A stretch of 64,000 nucleotides of DNA from UTCHB3 sp008363265 (GTDB lineage: Bacteria; Bacteroidota; Ignavibacteria; Ignavibacteriales; Ignavibacteriaceae): NCBI GenBank assembly GCA_045863055.1, contig BTUW01000010.1, positions 62,001 through 126,000 on the forward strand. The letters run 5' to 3'. The translations under genes were made by a program, and so were the position numbers. Positions 34,320 through 42,921 of this stretch are shown here, piece after piece. Positions within the stretch are counted from its first letter, which is position 1; each line of letters opens with the position of its first letter. The notes beneath the pieces were generated by a model, which saw only the letters and a program-made list of their open reading frames with translations, ran no database searches and was not told the DNA's origin.

Positions 34320-35248
34320 GTTATGACTACATTGCAGTAATTGGTGCCACCGCGACAGGTAAAACGAACCTCGCGGTGAAAATAGCACAAATGGTCGACG
34401 GAGAGATAATCTCCTGCGACTCCAGACAGGTTTACAGAGGTATGGATATCGGAACCGGCAAGGATCTCGATGCATACAGCACAAAAAGCGGTAAGATACC
34501 TTATCACCTGATCGATATTCTTGACCCCAACGAGGACTACAGCGTTTTCCGCTTTCTTGAGGATTTCTATAACTGTTACGATGATATCAAAGCCCGCGGC
34601 AAGGTACCCGTTCTTTGCGGCGGAAGTTACCTCTATTACACGGCTCTTTTCATGCGCTACCCCATGGTTAAGGTTGAGAACCTTGAAGCAAAATGCGAAG
34701 CGGCCATGGAAGAGGATCATCAGGCGATGATCGAGGAACTGAAGCGGCTTAATCCCCTGCTTCACAACCGGACCGACCTTGATGACAAGGCCAAAACAGC
34801 AAAGGCGCTGGTTATCGCGCGGGAGAGTTCCGAAGTGGAGAAGAAGAACGGACTCGTTCATCCCCCTGTGGAACTGAAACCGCTTGTGATAGCCACACAG
34901 GTCTCACGTGAAGAGTATTACAAGCGTATCCGCCTCCGTCTGGCCGACAGGCTGCGCAACGGCCTCGTTGATGAGGTGCGTAACCTTATGAACTCCGGAA
35001 TTAAACAGGAGAGGCTTGACTATTTCGGTCTTGAGTACAAATTTGCAGGAAAGTATCTCCGCTCTGAGCTCTCGAAGAATGACATGATCCAGAAACTGAT
35101 CTCGGCGATCAACGATTACGCCAAGAAGCAGATGACGGGTATATCGAAGCTTGACAAGCACTATCTCAACGTGAACTGGATACCGCCTGAGGATACCGCC
35201 TCGGCAAGGCAACTGATCGCTGAATCAGGATTCACGATAGTTGATTAA
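34316..35248 (+). CDS. miaA: tRNA dimethylallyltransferase
   Basis: 310 residues. The P-loop is GATATGKTNLA, followed by IISCDSRQVYRGMDIGTGK, which places the substrate-binding Asp and the DSRQVY motif as in MiaA, then YHLIDILDPNEDYSVFRF and VLCGGSYLYYTALF. It adds a dimethylallyl group to N6 of A37 in tRNAs that read UNN codons. The C-terminal part is more diverged than in E. coli MiaA (YAKKQMTGISKLDKHY in place of the usual YAKRQ-TWFR). ATGA coupling to the upstream gene; a hairpin follows its stop. Confidence 0.88.
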   Translation: MSYDYIAVIGATATGKTNLAVKIAQMVDGEIISCDSRQVYRGMDIGTGKDLDAYSTKSGKIPYHLIDILDPNEDYSVFRFLEDFYNCYDDIKARGKVPVLCGGSYLYYTALFMRYPMVKVENLEAKCEAAMEEDHQAMIEELKRLNPLLHNRTDLDDKAKTAKALVIARESSEVEKKNGLVHPPVELKPLVIATQVSREEYYKRIRLRLADRLRNGLVDEVRNLMNSGIKQERLDYFGLEYKFAGKYLRSELSKNDMIQKLISAINDYAKKQMTGISKLDKHYLNVNWIPPEDTASARQLIAESGFTIVD

Positions 35249-36383
35249 ATTAAAAGACCCCGTTTCGGCATACATTCGCAAACGGGGTTTTCATTTTAAG
35301 CCATTTTATTCGAATTTCAGCGGTTTTCGTGATATTGTCGTTGTAATTCCCTGCTATGATGAGCTGAGGAACCTGCCGGTTCTCTGGAGCTCACTCCTCA
35401 ACACCACTCCCGTTGGAAATGGAAGTGTTGCCCTCCTTTTTGTCGTAAATCACCCTGAAGATGCACCGGCTGAGAGAAAAGCCGGCAGCCTGAAAACCGT
35501 GGAGTGGCTGCAGGAAAAAGGGGAGGAGGGGAAGATGGATATCGCGTTACTCGATCTTTTTAGTCCCGGATGTGAGGTGCCGGCAAAGCACGCTGGCGCG
35601 GGCTACCCGAGGAAGGCCGGCCTCGACGCGGCCACCGCCCTGACCGACCCGGCGAAGACTGAAAACTCCCTCCTTGTTTCACTGGATGCCGACTGTGAAG
35701 TGTCGCCTGACTATCTTCGAGTATTGACCGTACTTGCCCGGGAAGGATGTCCCGCCGCGGTGCTCGAGTATCATCACAGGACCGACCATCCCGCGAACGC
35801 GCCTGCAATTCAGGAGTATGAAGCGTATCTTCGCTCATATACAGAGGGATTGAAACGCGCGGGTTCGCCCTACGCGTATCACTTCATCGGTTCAACGATG
35901 GTTTGCAGTGTCGCCACGTATGTGAAGGCAGGAGGAATGAACACGCGACGTGCTGCCGAGGATTTCTATTTCCTCGAGGCGATCGCGAAAGTAACCCCCA
36001 TCCGGACGGTCGAACCCGCCCTCGTTTTCCCCTCGAACAGGCTAAGCGACAGGGTAATATTCGGCACGGGCAAGGCGATGACCCGCCGCGTGGAGTCAGG
36101 TGAGCGGATCGCGCCCTATCCACCCGAAGCGTTCGAGGTTTTGCGGCGATTCCTTGAAGTTTACAGTTTTCCCCATCCTGATGTCCCCTCTCTTGTGGCA
36201 GCAGTGCAATCCCTCGACCCGTGGGTATTCGAATTCCTCGAGTCATACAGATTTACCCGCGCGATGGAGCAGATCCATGCCACGTCAAAAACCCCAAAAC
36301 AGCTCCTCCGCCAAAAACACCTCTGGTTCGACGCCCTCAAAACCCTCCGGTTTGTAGGGAGATCAGTGGTGAGTGGCGAGTAG
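35241..36383 (+). CDS. Glycosyltransferase family 2
   Basis: 380 residues in the open frame. The GT-A domain begins at about residue 31 (DIVVVIPCYDELRNLPVLW) and has LLVSLDADCEVSPDYL (DxD-type metal site) and RRAAEDFYFLEAIAKV (ED catalytic region). The start is uncertain: the frame opens with TTG 35241 overlapping miaA, but an intrinsic-terminator-like hairpin lies at 35257-35295, inside the first 18 codons, and no ATG or GTG is in frame between it and the GT-A domain. A non-AUG start or attenuation by the hairpin is possible. No membrane segment; the acceptor is unknown. Confidence 0.78.
   Translation: MIKLKDPVSAYIRKRGFHFKPFYSNFSGFRDIVVVIPCYDELRNLPVLWSSLLNTTPVGNGSVALLFVVNHPEDAPAERKAGSLKTVEWLQEKGEEGKMDIALLDLFSPGCEVPAKHAGAGYPRKAGLDAATALTDPAKTENSLLVSLDADCEVSPDYLRVLTVLAREGCPAAVLEYHHRTDHPANAPAIQEYEAYLRSYTEGLKRAGSPYAYHFIGSTMVCSVATYVKAGGMNTRRAAEDFYFLEAIAKVTPIRTVEPALVFPSNRLSDRVIFGTGKAMTRRVESGERIAPYPPEAFEVLRRFLEVYSFPHPDVPSLVAAVQSLDPWVFEFLESYRFTRAMEQIHATSKTPKQLLRQKHLWFDALKTLRFVGRSVVSGE
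35257..35296 (+). terminator. Intrinsic terminator after miaA, inside the 5' end of the GT2 frame
   Basis: ACCCCGTTT pairs with AAACGGGGT around a 14-base loop, followed by TTTCATTTT. It lies 9 bp after the miaA stop and within the first codons of the GT2 reading frame. Confidence 0.65.
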
Positions 36384-36463
36384 GGAGTTGTGAGGAAAAG
36401 GATATCCCCATCCCTCTATCTCCTTGAATTTGCTTATTTTTAAAGTTTGATATTTGGTATTGT

Positions 36464-37207
36464 ATGAAACGACCCACACTTGTGATTGGAGTATCGATCG
36501 CGGCGTTTGCCGTGGTGGTTTTTCTGGTGTTCAATTTGTTTGTCGGGAGGCAGAAGAAGGCGCCTGAATACTACGATATTGCTGTACCGGAGCCCTCAGG
36601 GCTATGTTTTTCGGCTGATGGACGGGGCTTGTGGACGGTCAGCGACAGGACGGGGGAAGTGGTGCAGATCTCTTTCGACGGGGAGGTTCTGACAAAATTT
36701 ACCCTGAAGGATGTCGATTTCGAGGGGATCGCGGTTTATGACGATACCACACTTGCCCTCTCCCGTGAGGGAAAACCAGCGGTGATGTTCGTCTCAACTT
36801 CAGGAAACGTGCTGCGTGATCAGCACATCGATCTCGATCTTAAGAGCAACTCGGGACTCGAGGGGATCGCATTTGTTAAAAAAGAGAATATTTTCATTCT
36901 CGCTCAGGAGAAGAAACCGCGCCGCCTTATCGAGGTTGACGCCACCTCCTTCGAAGTGAAGCGGGAGATAAAAATCGGGAAGAATTTTCCCGATATCAGC
37001 GACATCTGGTACGACGAAAGATCGGACCAGCTTTGGATACTCTCCGATCAGGGTGAGTTCGTCGCCCGGTGCAGCCGCGACGGAGAGATGATAAAGAAGC
37101 ACAAGCTTAAGATAGAAAAGCTCGAGGGGGTCTGTGTGGATCCTTCGAAAAGGAAGATCTATACTGTCTCCGACAAGCTGGCTGCCATGTTCGTTTTTGA
37201 ATATTGA
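36464..37207 (+). CDS. Membrane-anchored SdiA-regulated-domain beta-propeller protein
   Basis: 247 residues. One N-terminal membrane anchor (LVIGVSIAAFAVVVFLVFNL) precedes a propeller of the SdiA-regulated (YjiK-like) family: EPSGLCFSADGRGLWTVSDR, DFEGIAVYDDTTLALSRE, GLEGIAFVKKENIFILAQE and LEGVCVDPSKRKIYTVSDK. Repeated GI/EGI strands and conserved Asp/Glu residues suggest a metal-bound propeller. It is probably periplasmic. It starts the run toward the DUF4136 lipoprotein 12 bp downstream. The substrate is unknown. Confidence 0.82.
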   Translation: MKRPTLVIGVSIAAFAVVVFLVFNLFVGRQKKAPEYYDIAVPEPSGLCFSADGRGLWTVSDRTGEVVQISFDGEVLTKFTLKDVDFEGIAVYDDTTLALSREGKPAVMFVSTSGNVLRDQHIDLDLKSNSGLEGIAFVKKENIFILAQEKKPRRLIEVDATSFEVKREIKIGKNFPDISDIWYDERSDQLWILSDQGEFVARCSRDGEMIKKHKLKIEKLEGVCVDPSKRKIYTVSDKLAAMFVFEY

Positions 37208-37219
37208 AACCGATTTAAT

Positions 37220-37723
37220 ATGAAACTGATAAAAATTGTAATACCCGTGCTGACTCTTTTGCTGTTCACATCATGCGGAACAGTAACGGGGGACAGTGCT
37301 TTTATAAAAGACACAGACTTTTCGAAGTTGAAAGTCTACACCATCTACCCGAGCACCGCGCTGAAGGGGAATTCCCCTGTTCTCGCCGAGGCAATTGCCG
37401 CGGAGATCGATTCGGTAATGCAGAAGAAGGGTTATACCCGCGGAAATGAAGTTCATGATTTCGTGGTTACCTTCTACACCGAAACCGAAGTGGAAACCTC
37501 GTACGGTAGTGTGAACTTTGAGCGTTGGAAAGGATTCTGGTCAACCAAAGAGGAGCCTCTCTTCGCGGTGAAGGGGTTGATCGTAATCGACATGATCGAT
37601 GCCGCAACAGGTCTTGTGGTCTGGCGCGGCTGGGACTCGAAGATAGCCGGGAGGGATGACAACCCCCGGCAGGTTCTCCGTTCAACGATCGATGGCATCC
37701 TCGAACAGTATCCACCTCAATAA
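37220..37723 (+). CDS. DUF4136-family lipoprotein
   Basis: 167 residues. An SPII signal (LLLFTSCGTVTG) is followed by a DUF4136 domain: DFSKLKVYTIYPSTA, MQKKGYTRGNEVHDFVVTFY, GLIVIDMIDAATGLVVWRGW and the tail RQVLRSTIDGILEQYPPQ. The family is widespread in Bacteroidota as small outer membrane lipoproteins without assigned function. It sits between a propeller protein and a DUF1460-like protein in a tight plus-strand run. Confidence 0.88.
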   Translation: MKLIKIVIPVLTLLLFTSCGTVTGDSAFIKDTDFSKLKVYTIYPSTALKGNSPVLAEAIAAEIDSVMQKKGYTRGNEVHDFVVTFYTETEVETSYGSVNFERWKGFWSTKEEPLFAVKGLIVIDMIDAATGLVVWRGWDSKIAGRDDNPRQVLRSTIDGILEQYPPQ

Positions 37724-37735
37724 TAGGAGAATTTG

Positions 37736-38746
37736 ATGGCAAAATATCTCATTATTTTTCTGTTCAGTGCGTTAATTGTCGCTTTTCCGCAGAAAAACAA
37801 GAACAAAAACAAAAAAGGGAACAAAGATGCAACTCAGGAAGTGAAGATCGACCTTAAGATGCCTGCCGGATTCGATACTTCGAACATCCCGAAAGACATT
37901 AAAAAACTGATGGCGAAACCCCTCTACCGTTTCAACGAAGAGGACGTCGACAGATACATCGGCTTCCTGCAGGAGAGAGTGCCCGATGTGAGGAAAAGGA
38001 TCCAGATCCTCGCCAAACAGACAATGGGGCAGCACTACGATATATACCTCCTCGGTGAATATCCCTTTGAGATCAAAGACAAACAGCCCCTCTTCAATCT
38101 TAAGCAGAGCGACTGCGTCGTCTTCAGCGAGCATATTTATGCCATGGCACTCAGTCACGACTGGAAAGAGTTCTTCGCGATGCTGCAGAGGATCCGCTAT
38201 AAGAACGGAGAGATCGGCATGCTTACCAGAAACCACTACACAGAGGCTGACTGGGTAAAGAACAACGAGTGGCTGATAACCGAGATCACCAATGAGATCG
38301 CCGGAACGGATGTTGTGAAGGTTTCTTCGGTGATCGACCGCGCGAAGTTCTTCAAAAAACACGGCATCGGACAGGATATCCCGAAGGACACGATAAACTG
38401 GACCTATATCCCGGGCGATTCGGTGTATAAAGTGCTCCCATACCTCAAAACGGGCGATTTTGTTAACATAGTGAGGGGATACACCGGTGGCGAACCGTGG
38501 GTGGGACACGTCGGCCTTATCTCTGTTGAAGAAGACGGCACGGTGAATTTTATGCATTCCGCCGATCCGGAAGTGAAGATACAGACAGTGGTCTCCTACT
38601 GGGATGAGTGGAAAGCAAAGAAGAAAAAGAAGAACGGCTGGAACTTCCTCGGCTACAGGTTCTATCGCCTGAACGAGAACGCCATGGAAAATCTGAAAAA
38701 GATCGACGGCCCACGGGCCCCGAAACTCACCATTTACGGAAACTGA
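37736..38746 (+). CDS. DUF1460-like secreted amidase (NlpC/P60-type Cys peptidase fold)
   Basis: 336 residues from ATG 37736 (AGGAG 7 bases upstream). The signal peptide is short (YLIIFLFSALIVAFPQK) and a Lys/Asn-rich stretch follows. The domain matches DUF1460: KQSDCVVFSEHIYAMAL holds the probable catalytic Cys, IRYKNGEIGMLTRNHYTEADW follows, and EPWVGHVGLISV the catalytic His. Characterised members are N-acetylmuramoyl-L-alanine amidase-like peptidoglycan enzymes. It would act on periplasmic muropeptides. It ends 19 bp before gnd, so it may be read through into the pentose phosphate operon. Confidence 0.82.
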   Translation: MAKYLIIFLFSALIVAFPQKNKNKNKKGNKDATQEVKIDLKMPAGFDTSNIPKDIKKLMAKPLYRFNEEDVDRYIGFLQERVPDVRKRIQILAKQTMGQHYDIYLLGEYPFEIKDKQPLFNLKQSDCVVFSEHIYAMALSHDWKEFFAMLQRIRYKNGEIGMLTRNHYTEADWVKNNEWLITEITNEIAGTDVVKVSSVIDRAKFFKKHGIGQDIPKDTINWTYIPGDSVYKVLPYLKTGDFVNIVRGYTGGEPWVGHVGLISVEEDGTVNFMHSADPEVKIQTVVSYWDEWKAKKKKKNGWNFLGYRFYRLNENAMENLKKIDGPRAPKLTIYGN

Positions 38747-38765
38747 TAAAGACAACGGAGAAAAT

Positions 38766-39665
38766 ATGAAGATAGGATTTGTAGGTCTCGGAAAGATGGG
38801 TGCCAACATGGTTGAGAGACTCCTTCTCGGAGGCCATGAAGTGGTGGTATATAACAGGTCCGAAGGCAAGGTTAAGGAAGCAGTTGCAAAAGGGGCCATC
38901 GGCTCAACCTCGATAGCCGACCTTTGCGGTAAACTTGAAAGAAGAAAAGTGATCTGGCTGATGGTCCCATCAGGTCAGGCTGTTGATGACAACATAAATG
39001 AAGTGGTTAAACACCTCAATCCGGGTGACATAATCATCGACGGTGGAAACTCCTACTGGCGCGACACCCAGGCACGCAACGCCCGGGTGGAAGCGATGGG
39101 GTTTGAGTACCTCGACTGCGGCACCAGCGGCGGCGTTTGGGGGCTTCAGAACGGTTATTGCCTGATGTACGGCGGTAATAAAGAAGCGGTCGACCACATT
39201 TTACCCGTTCTCGAAACCCTTGCACCCGTCGGCGGACACGCCTACTGCGGCACAAGCGGTGCCGGGCACTTCGTAAAGATGGTGCACAACGGCATCGAGT
39301 ACGGCATGATGCAGGCATATGCCGAGGGGTTCGAGATCATGGAAAAATCCCCCTTCAACATCGATCTTGAGAAAATTACCGGAATCTGGCAGCACGGAAG
39401 TGTTGTCCGTTCATGGCTCCTCGATCTCGCGAACCTCGCGTTCAAGGAAGACCCGAAACTTGAGAAAGTGAAAGATTACGTAGCCGACAGCGGCGAAGGA
39501 AGGTGGACGGTGCAGACCGCGATCGACTTTGATGTCCCGGCGCATGTTATCACCACTTCGCTCTTCAACAGGTTCCAGAGCAGACAGGATGAGAGCTTCG
39601 CGATGAAGACCCTTTCGGCGCTCAGGAACAAGTTCGGCGGTCACGAAATGAAGACCAAGGAATAG
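38766..39665 (+). CDS. gnd: 6-phosphogluconate dehydrogenase, decarboxylating, short (YqeC-type)
   Basis: 299 residues. The Rossmann motif GFVGLGKMGANMVERLL with YNRSEGK after strand 2 binds the nicotinamide cofactor. DGGNSYWRDTQARN and GTSGGVWGLQNGYCLMYGG bind the substrate, and GAGHFVKMVHNGIEYGMMQA carries the catalytic Lys and following Asn. The length fits the short, often NAD-preferring class rather than the ~470-residue enzyme. It converts 6-phosphogluconate to ribulose 5-phosphate and CO2. First of five clustered pentose phosphate genes; zwf follows after 4 bp. Confidence 0.95.
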   Translation: MKIGFVGLGKMGANMVERLLLGGHEVVVYNRSEGKVKEAVAKGAIGSTSIADLCGKLERRKVIWLMVPSGQAVDDNINEVVKHLNPGDIIIDGGNSYWRDTQARNARVEAMGFEYLDCGTSGGVWGLQNGYCLMYGGNKEAVDHILPVLETLAPVGGHAYCGTSGAGHFVKMVHNGIEYGMMQAYAEGFEIMEKSPFNIDLEKITGIWQHGSVVRSWLLDLANLAFKEDPKLEKVKDYVADSGEGRWTVQTAIDFDVPAHVITTSLFNRFQSRQDESFAMKTLSALRNKFGGHEMKTKE

Positions 39666-39669
39666 CACC

Positions 39670-41169
39670 GTGCCGGCCGACCAGGTACTGGTGATCTTCG
39701 GCGCCTCGGGCGACCTCACCGAACGGAAGCTGATCCCCGCTCTCTATGCCCTGAAGAACCGGGGGCTCCTCCCCGGGAACTTCGCGGTTCTTGGAACGGG
39801 GAGAACCGTTATGTCCGATGATGAATTCCGTCAGAAACTGAAGGAAAAAGGGGGCGAGTACGACCCCGCTTTCCTCGCGACGATCCATTATCTGCCGCTT
39901 GACCCGCAGAATCCCGAGAACTATTATGCCCTCAGGGAACAGTTGAGGCACATTGATCACGATTTCAAAGTGCAGGGCAACTACATTTTCTATCTGGCGA
40001 CACCTCCGCTCCTCTATGAGAGCGTGGCCGAAGGTCTGGCTGCCGCGGGACTCAACCACAACGAACCGAACGGCGGACTGAAAAAGCTTGTTATCGAGAA
40101 GCCTTTCGGTTACAGTCTTGAGACCGCGAAGAACCTGAACAGGAAACTCCTCCTCTATTTTGAAGAGAATCAGCTTTTCAGGATCGACCATTATCTCGGC
40201 AAGGAGACCGCTCAGAACATCCTCGTTTTCCGTTTCGCCAACGGGATATTTGAGCCGCTCTGGAACAGGAATTACATCGATCATATACAGGTGACCTCTT
40301 CCGAGAGCATCGGAGTTGAGAACCGCGGCGGTTACTACGACACCGCCGGCGCGCTCAGGGACATGGTGCAGAACCACTTACTTCAGCTCGTTGCCCTCGC
40401 GGCGATGGAGCCCCCTGCCGGGTTCGATGCCGATTCGATCCGCAACGAAACGGTGAAGGTGTTTCAGTCGATAAAGCCTTACACCCCCGATGACATAAGG
40501 AAAAATGTGATCCGCGGGCAGTATATCGCCTCCACCATAAAGGGGGAGAAGATGAAGGCTTACCGCGACGAAAAGGGGGTTGATCCCGCTTCCAGGACCG
40601 AGACTTTTGTGGCGCTGAAATTCTTCATCGACAACTGGCGGTGGGGCGGAATACCGTTCTACATCAGAACAGGAAAAAGGCTCCCAACCAGGGTTACCGA
40701 GATCGTCGTCAGGTTCAAAAACACGCCCCACAGGCTCTTCAGAAGCATCTTTGATGATGAATCGGGTACGAACCAGCTCATCATCAGGATCCAGCCCGAT
40801 GAGGGAATACTTCTTAGATTTTCCCTGAAACAGCCCGGCGCGGGATACACCGTTAAGAACGCCTCGCTCGATTTCCATTATTCAAAAATGAGCGAAGAGA
40901 GGCTTCCCGAAGCTTATGAACGGTTGATCAACGACTGCATGATGAACGACTCGACACTTTACACGCGTGGCGACGCTCTGGAATCGTGCTGGAAGTTCAT
41001 CGACCCGATACTGAACGCGTGGAAGGACGACCCGGCTCAGAAGATCTACGGTTACCCGGCGGGGACATGGGGTCCGGTGGAGGCCGATGCCCTCTTGAAC
41101 TCGAACGGGCAAAGCTGGCGCTATCCCTGCAAGAACCTGACCGATGATGAAAATTTCTGCGAGCTTTAG
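39670..41169 (+). CDS. zwf: Glucose-6-phosphate 1-dehydrogenase
   Basis: 499 residues, the normal length. The GTG start at 39670 gives MPADQVLVIFGASGDLTERK, the NADP-binding loop of the family. Catalytic signatures are VIEKPFGYSLETA and FRIDHYLGKETAQNIL (Lys and His of the active site), and IPFYIRTGKRLPTRVTEI lies near the C-terminal domain. It oxidises glucose 6-phosphate to 6-phosphogluconolactone and yields NADPH. It is placed between gnd and pgl with almost no spacing, so one transcript is expected. Confidence 0.97.
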   Translation: MPADQVLVIFGASGDLTERKLIPALYALKNRGLLPGNFAVLGTGRTVMSDDEFRQKLKEKGGEYDPAFLATIHYLPLDPQNPENYYALREQLRHIDHDFKVQGNYIFYLATPPLLYESVAEGLAAAGLNHNEPNGGLKKLVIEKPFGYSLETAKNLNRKLLLYFEENQLFRIDHYLGKETAQNILVFRFANGIFEPLWNRNYIDHIQVTSSESIGVENRGGYYDTAGALRDMVQNHLLQLVALAAMEPPAGFDADSIRNETVKVFQSIKPYTPDDIRKNVIRGQYIASTIKGEKMKAYRDEKGVDPASRTETFVALKFFIDNWRWGGIPFYIRTGKRLPTRVTEIVVRFKNTPHRLFRSIFDDESGTNQLIIRIQPDEGILLRFSLKQPGAGYTVKNASLDFHYSKMSEERLPEAYERLINDCMMNDSTLYTRGDALESCWKFIDPILNAWKDDPAQKIYGYPAGTWGPVEADALLNSNGQSWRYPCKNLTDDENFCEL

Positions 41170-41886
41170 ATGAAGGATATCATCAGAATCTACCCCGATC
41201 CCGAAATGTCGGCTGCCGCGTGTGCCGCTCTCGTTGACAGGGAAATAACCCGGTTACTTGAAACGAAATCTTTCGTTTCAGTGGCACTTTCAGGTGGGTC
41301 AACACCGGCTTTACTCTTTAAGGTGCTGGTTGATTTATACAGTGATGCCCCCTGGAAAGACAAGCTGAAATTCTTCTGGGTGGATGAAAGGTGTGTTGCC
41401 CCTGACGACCCTGAGAGCAACTACGGCGCGGCGAAGAAACTCCTCCTCGATCCCCTCGGGATCAAGGATGAGATGATCTTCCGCATTCACGGTGAGAGCA
41501 ACCCCACGGATGAGGTGGCGCGCTACACTTCAGTGCTTCAGAAAGAACTGGGCCCGGATGGTGTGATCGATATTTGCCTCCTCGGGATGGGGAGCGACGG
41601 GCATACGGCATCGGTTTTTCCGCCGCACTCCACCCTTATGGACGCTTCAGTTATGGTCGCTGAAACAAAAAACCCCTACTCGGGGCAGAAAAGAATTACG
41701 ATGACAGGGAAATTGATAAACAACAGCTTAACAACAATATTTCTGGCTCACGGCAAGGAAAAGAAGGATGTGCTGAAACTGATACTCGACAACCGGGAGA
41801 GGGAGAGTTTCCCAGCCGGACTTGTTATCAACGCGCACGAAGGCGTTTACTGGTTCCTTGACACAGAGGCATACCGGTTGCCGTGA
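41170..41886 (+). CDS. pgl: 6-phosphogluconolactonase
   Basis: 238 residues. VALSGGSTPALLFKVL is the substrate phosphate loop, FFWVDERCVAPDDPESNYG and LLGMGSDGHTASVFPPH the other family signatures, and a C-terminal KITMTGKLINNS-like segment is present (KRITMTGKLINNS). It hydrolyses 6-phosphogluconolactone, the second step after Zwf. The ATG abuts the zwf stop without a gap. DevB/SOL-type enzyme. Confidence 0.95.
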   Translation: MKDIIRIYPDPEMSAAACAALVDREITRLLETKSFVSVALSGGSTPALLFKVLVDLYSDAPWKDKLKFFWVDERCVAPDDPESNYGAAKKLLLDPLGIKDEMIFRIHGESNPTDEVARYTSVLQKELGPDGVIDICLLGMGSDGHTASVFPPHSTLMDASVMVAETKNPYSGQKRITMTGKLINNSLTTIFLAHGKEKKDVLKLILDNRERESFPAGLVINAHEGVYWFLDTEAYRLP

Positions 41887-41917
41887 CAATGATATTTTAA
41901 TATTACGGAGAAAATTA

Positions 41918-42901
41918 ATGATACTTGCATGCGATGCCGGCGGCACGAAAACAGTGCTTTCGGTCTTCACCCTCGAAGGTAAAAAACTTGTTGCTCACAA
42001 ATCAGAGCGCTACAATTCGAACGAATATGAGAGTCTTGAAGATATTATAATCCACTTCCTGAAGGATACCGGATATAAAATTGAAACAGGATGTGCAGGT
42101 GTTCCCGGTCCTGTGGTCGACGGAATAAGTTCATCCACAAATCTCACCTGGGCAATGGATGAAGCAGTGATAAGAGAGAAAACAGGCATTCCCAACTTCA
42201 AGCTCGTGAACGATCTTTACGCTCTTGCTTCGGCCGTGCCGTTTCTGGCAGAAGAAGATATCCTCACTGTTTACCCCGGTTCACCAACCAACGGTGTGGG
42301 CGTAAAAGCAGTCCTCGCTCCCGGTACCGGACTTGGTCAGGGTTTTCTCGTTCCCATTGAGGATGGAAAATTCAAAGTGATCCCTTCAGAGGGAAGTCAC
42401 GCCGACTTTGCACCGATAGATGATCTTCAGATAGAGATGCTCAAGTTCATGACGGCTGAATACGGTCGCGTTAGTGTTGAAAGGATATCCTCCGGCCTTG
42501 GTCTTAGAGGCATCTTCAAGTTCCTTTACGAGACAAAAACTGCAACCCCGACGCCTGAACTCCTCGAAGCGATCGAAACAGAGGACACGGCCGCGATGAT
42601 CTCGAAGTTCGCCCTTGAAGGGAAGGATGAACTGGCGGTATTGGCTCTCGATCTTTTCACAAGAGTGCTTGGCCAGCAAGCCGGTAACCTCGTGCTTACC
42701 CTGATGGCACAGGGTGGTGTGTACCTCGGTGGCGGAATACCACCTAAGATCACCGAAAAAATTATGGACGGTTCGTTCGTTGAGGCTTACAAGGCCAAGG
42801 GGCGCCTCAGTTACATTGTTGAGAACACCCCCGTTTACCTGATTAAAGACAGCAGCGCGGGTCTGCACGGCTCTGCATACATAGCCGCGGGCCTGATATA
42901 A
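41918..42901 (+). CDS. glk: Glucokinase
   Basis: 327 residues from ATG 41918, preceded by CGGAG at a suitable distance. MILACDAGGTKTVLSVF is the phosphate-1 motif, CAGVPGPVVDG and LVNDLYALASAVPFL follow (catalytic Asp in ND), and APGTGLGQGF with EGSHADFAP is typical of bacterial Glk. It phosphorylates glucose with ATP and feeds Zwf and Pgi in the same cluster. The pgl frame ends 31 bp earlier. This is the hexokinase-fold glucokinase, not a ROK repressor, since no DNA-binding domain is present. Confidence 0.93.
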   Translation: MILACDAGGTKTVLSVFTLEGKKLVAHKSERYNSNEYESLEDIIIHFLKDTGYKIETGCAGVPGPVVDGISSSTNLTWAMDEAVIREKTGIPNFKLVNDLYALASAVPFLAEEDILTVYPGSPTNGVGVKAVLAPGTGLGQGFLVPIEDGKFKVIPSEGSHADFAPIDDLQIEMLKFMTAEYGRVSVERISSGLGLRGIFKFLYETKTATPTPELLEAIETEDTAAMISKFALEGKDELAVLALDLFTRVLGQQAGNLVLTLMAQGGVYLGGGIPPKITEKIMDGSFVEAYKAKGRLSYIVENTPVYLIKDSSAGLHGSAYIAAGLI

Positions 42902-42921
42902 AATTAGAAAAGGAAACCGAT

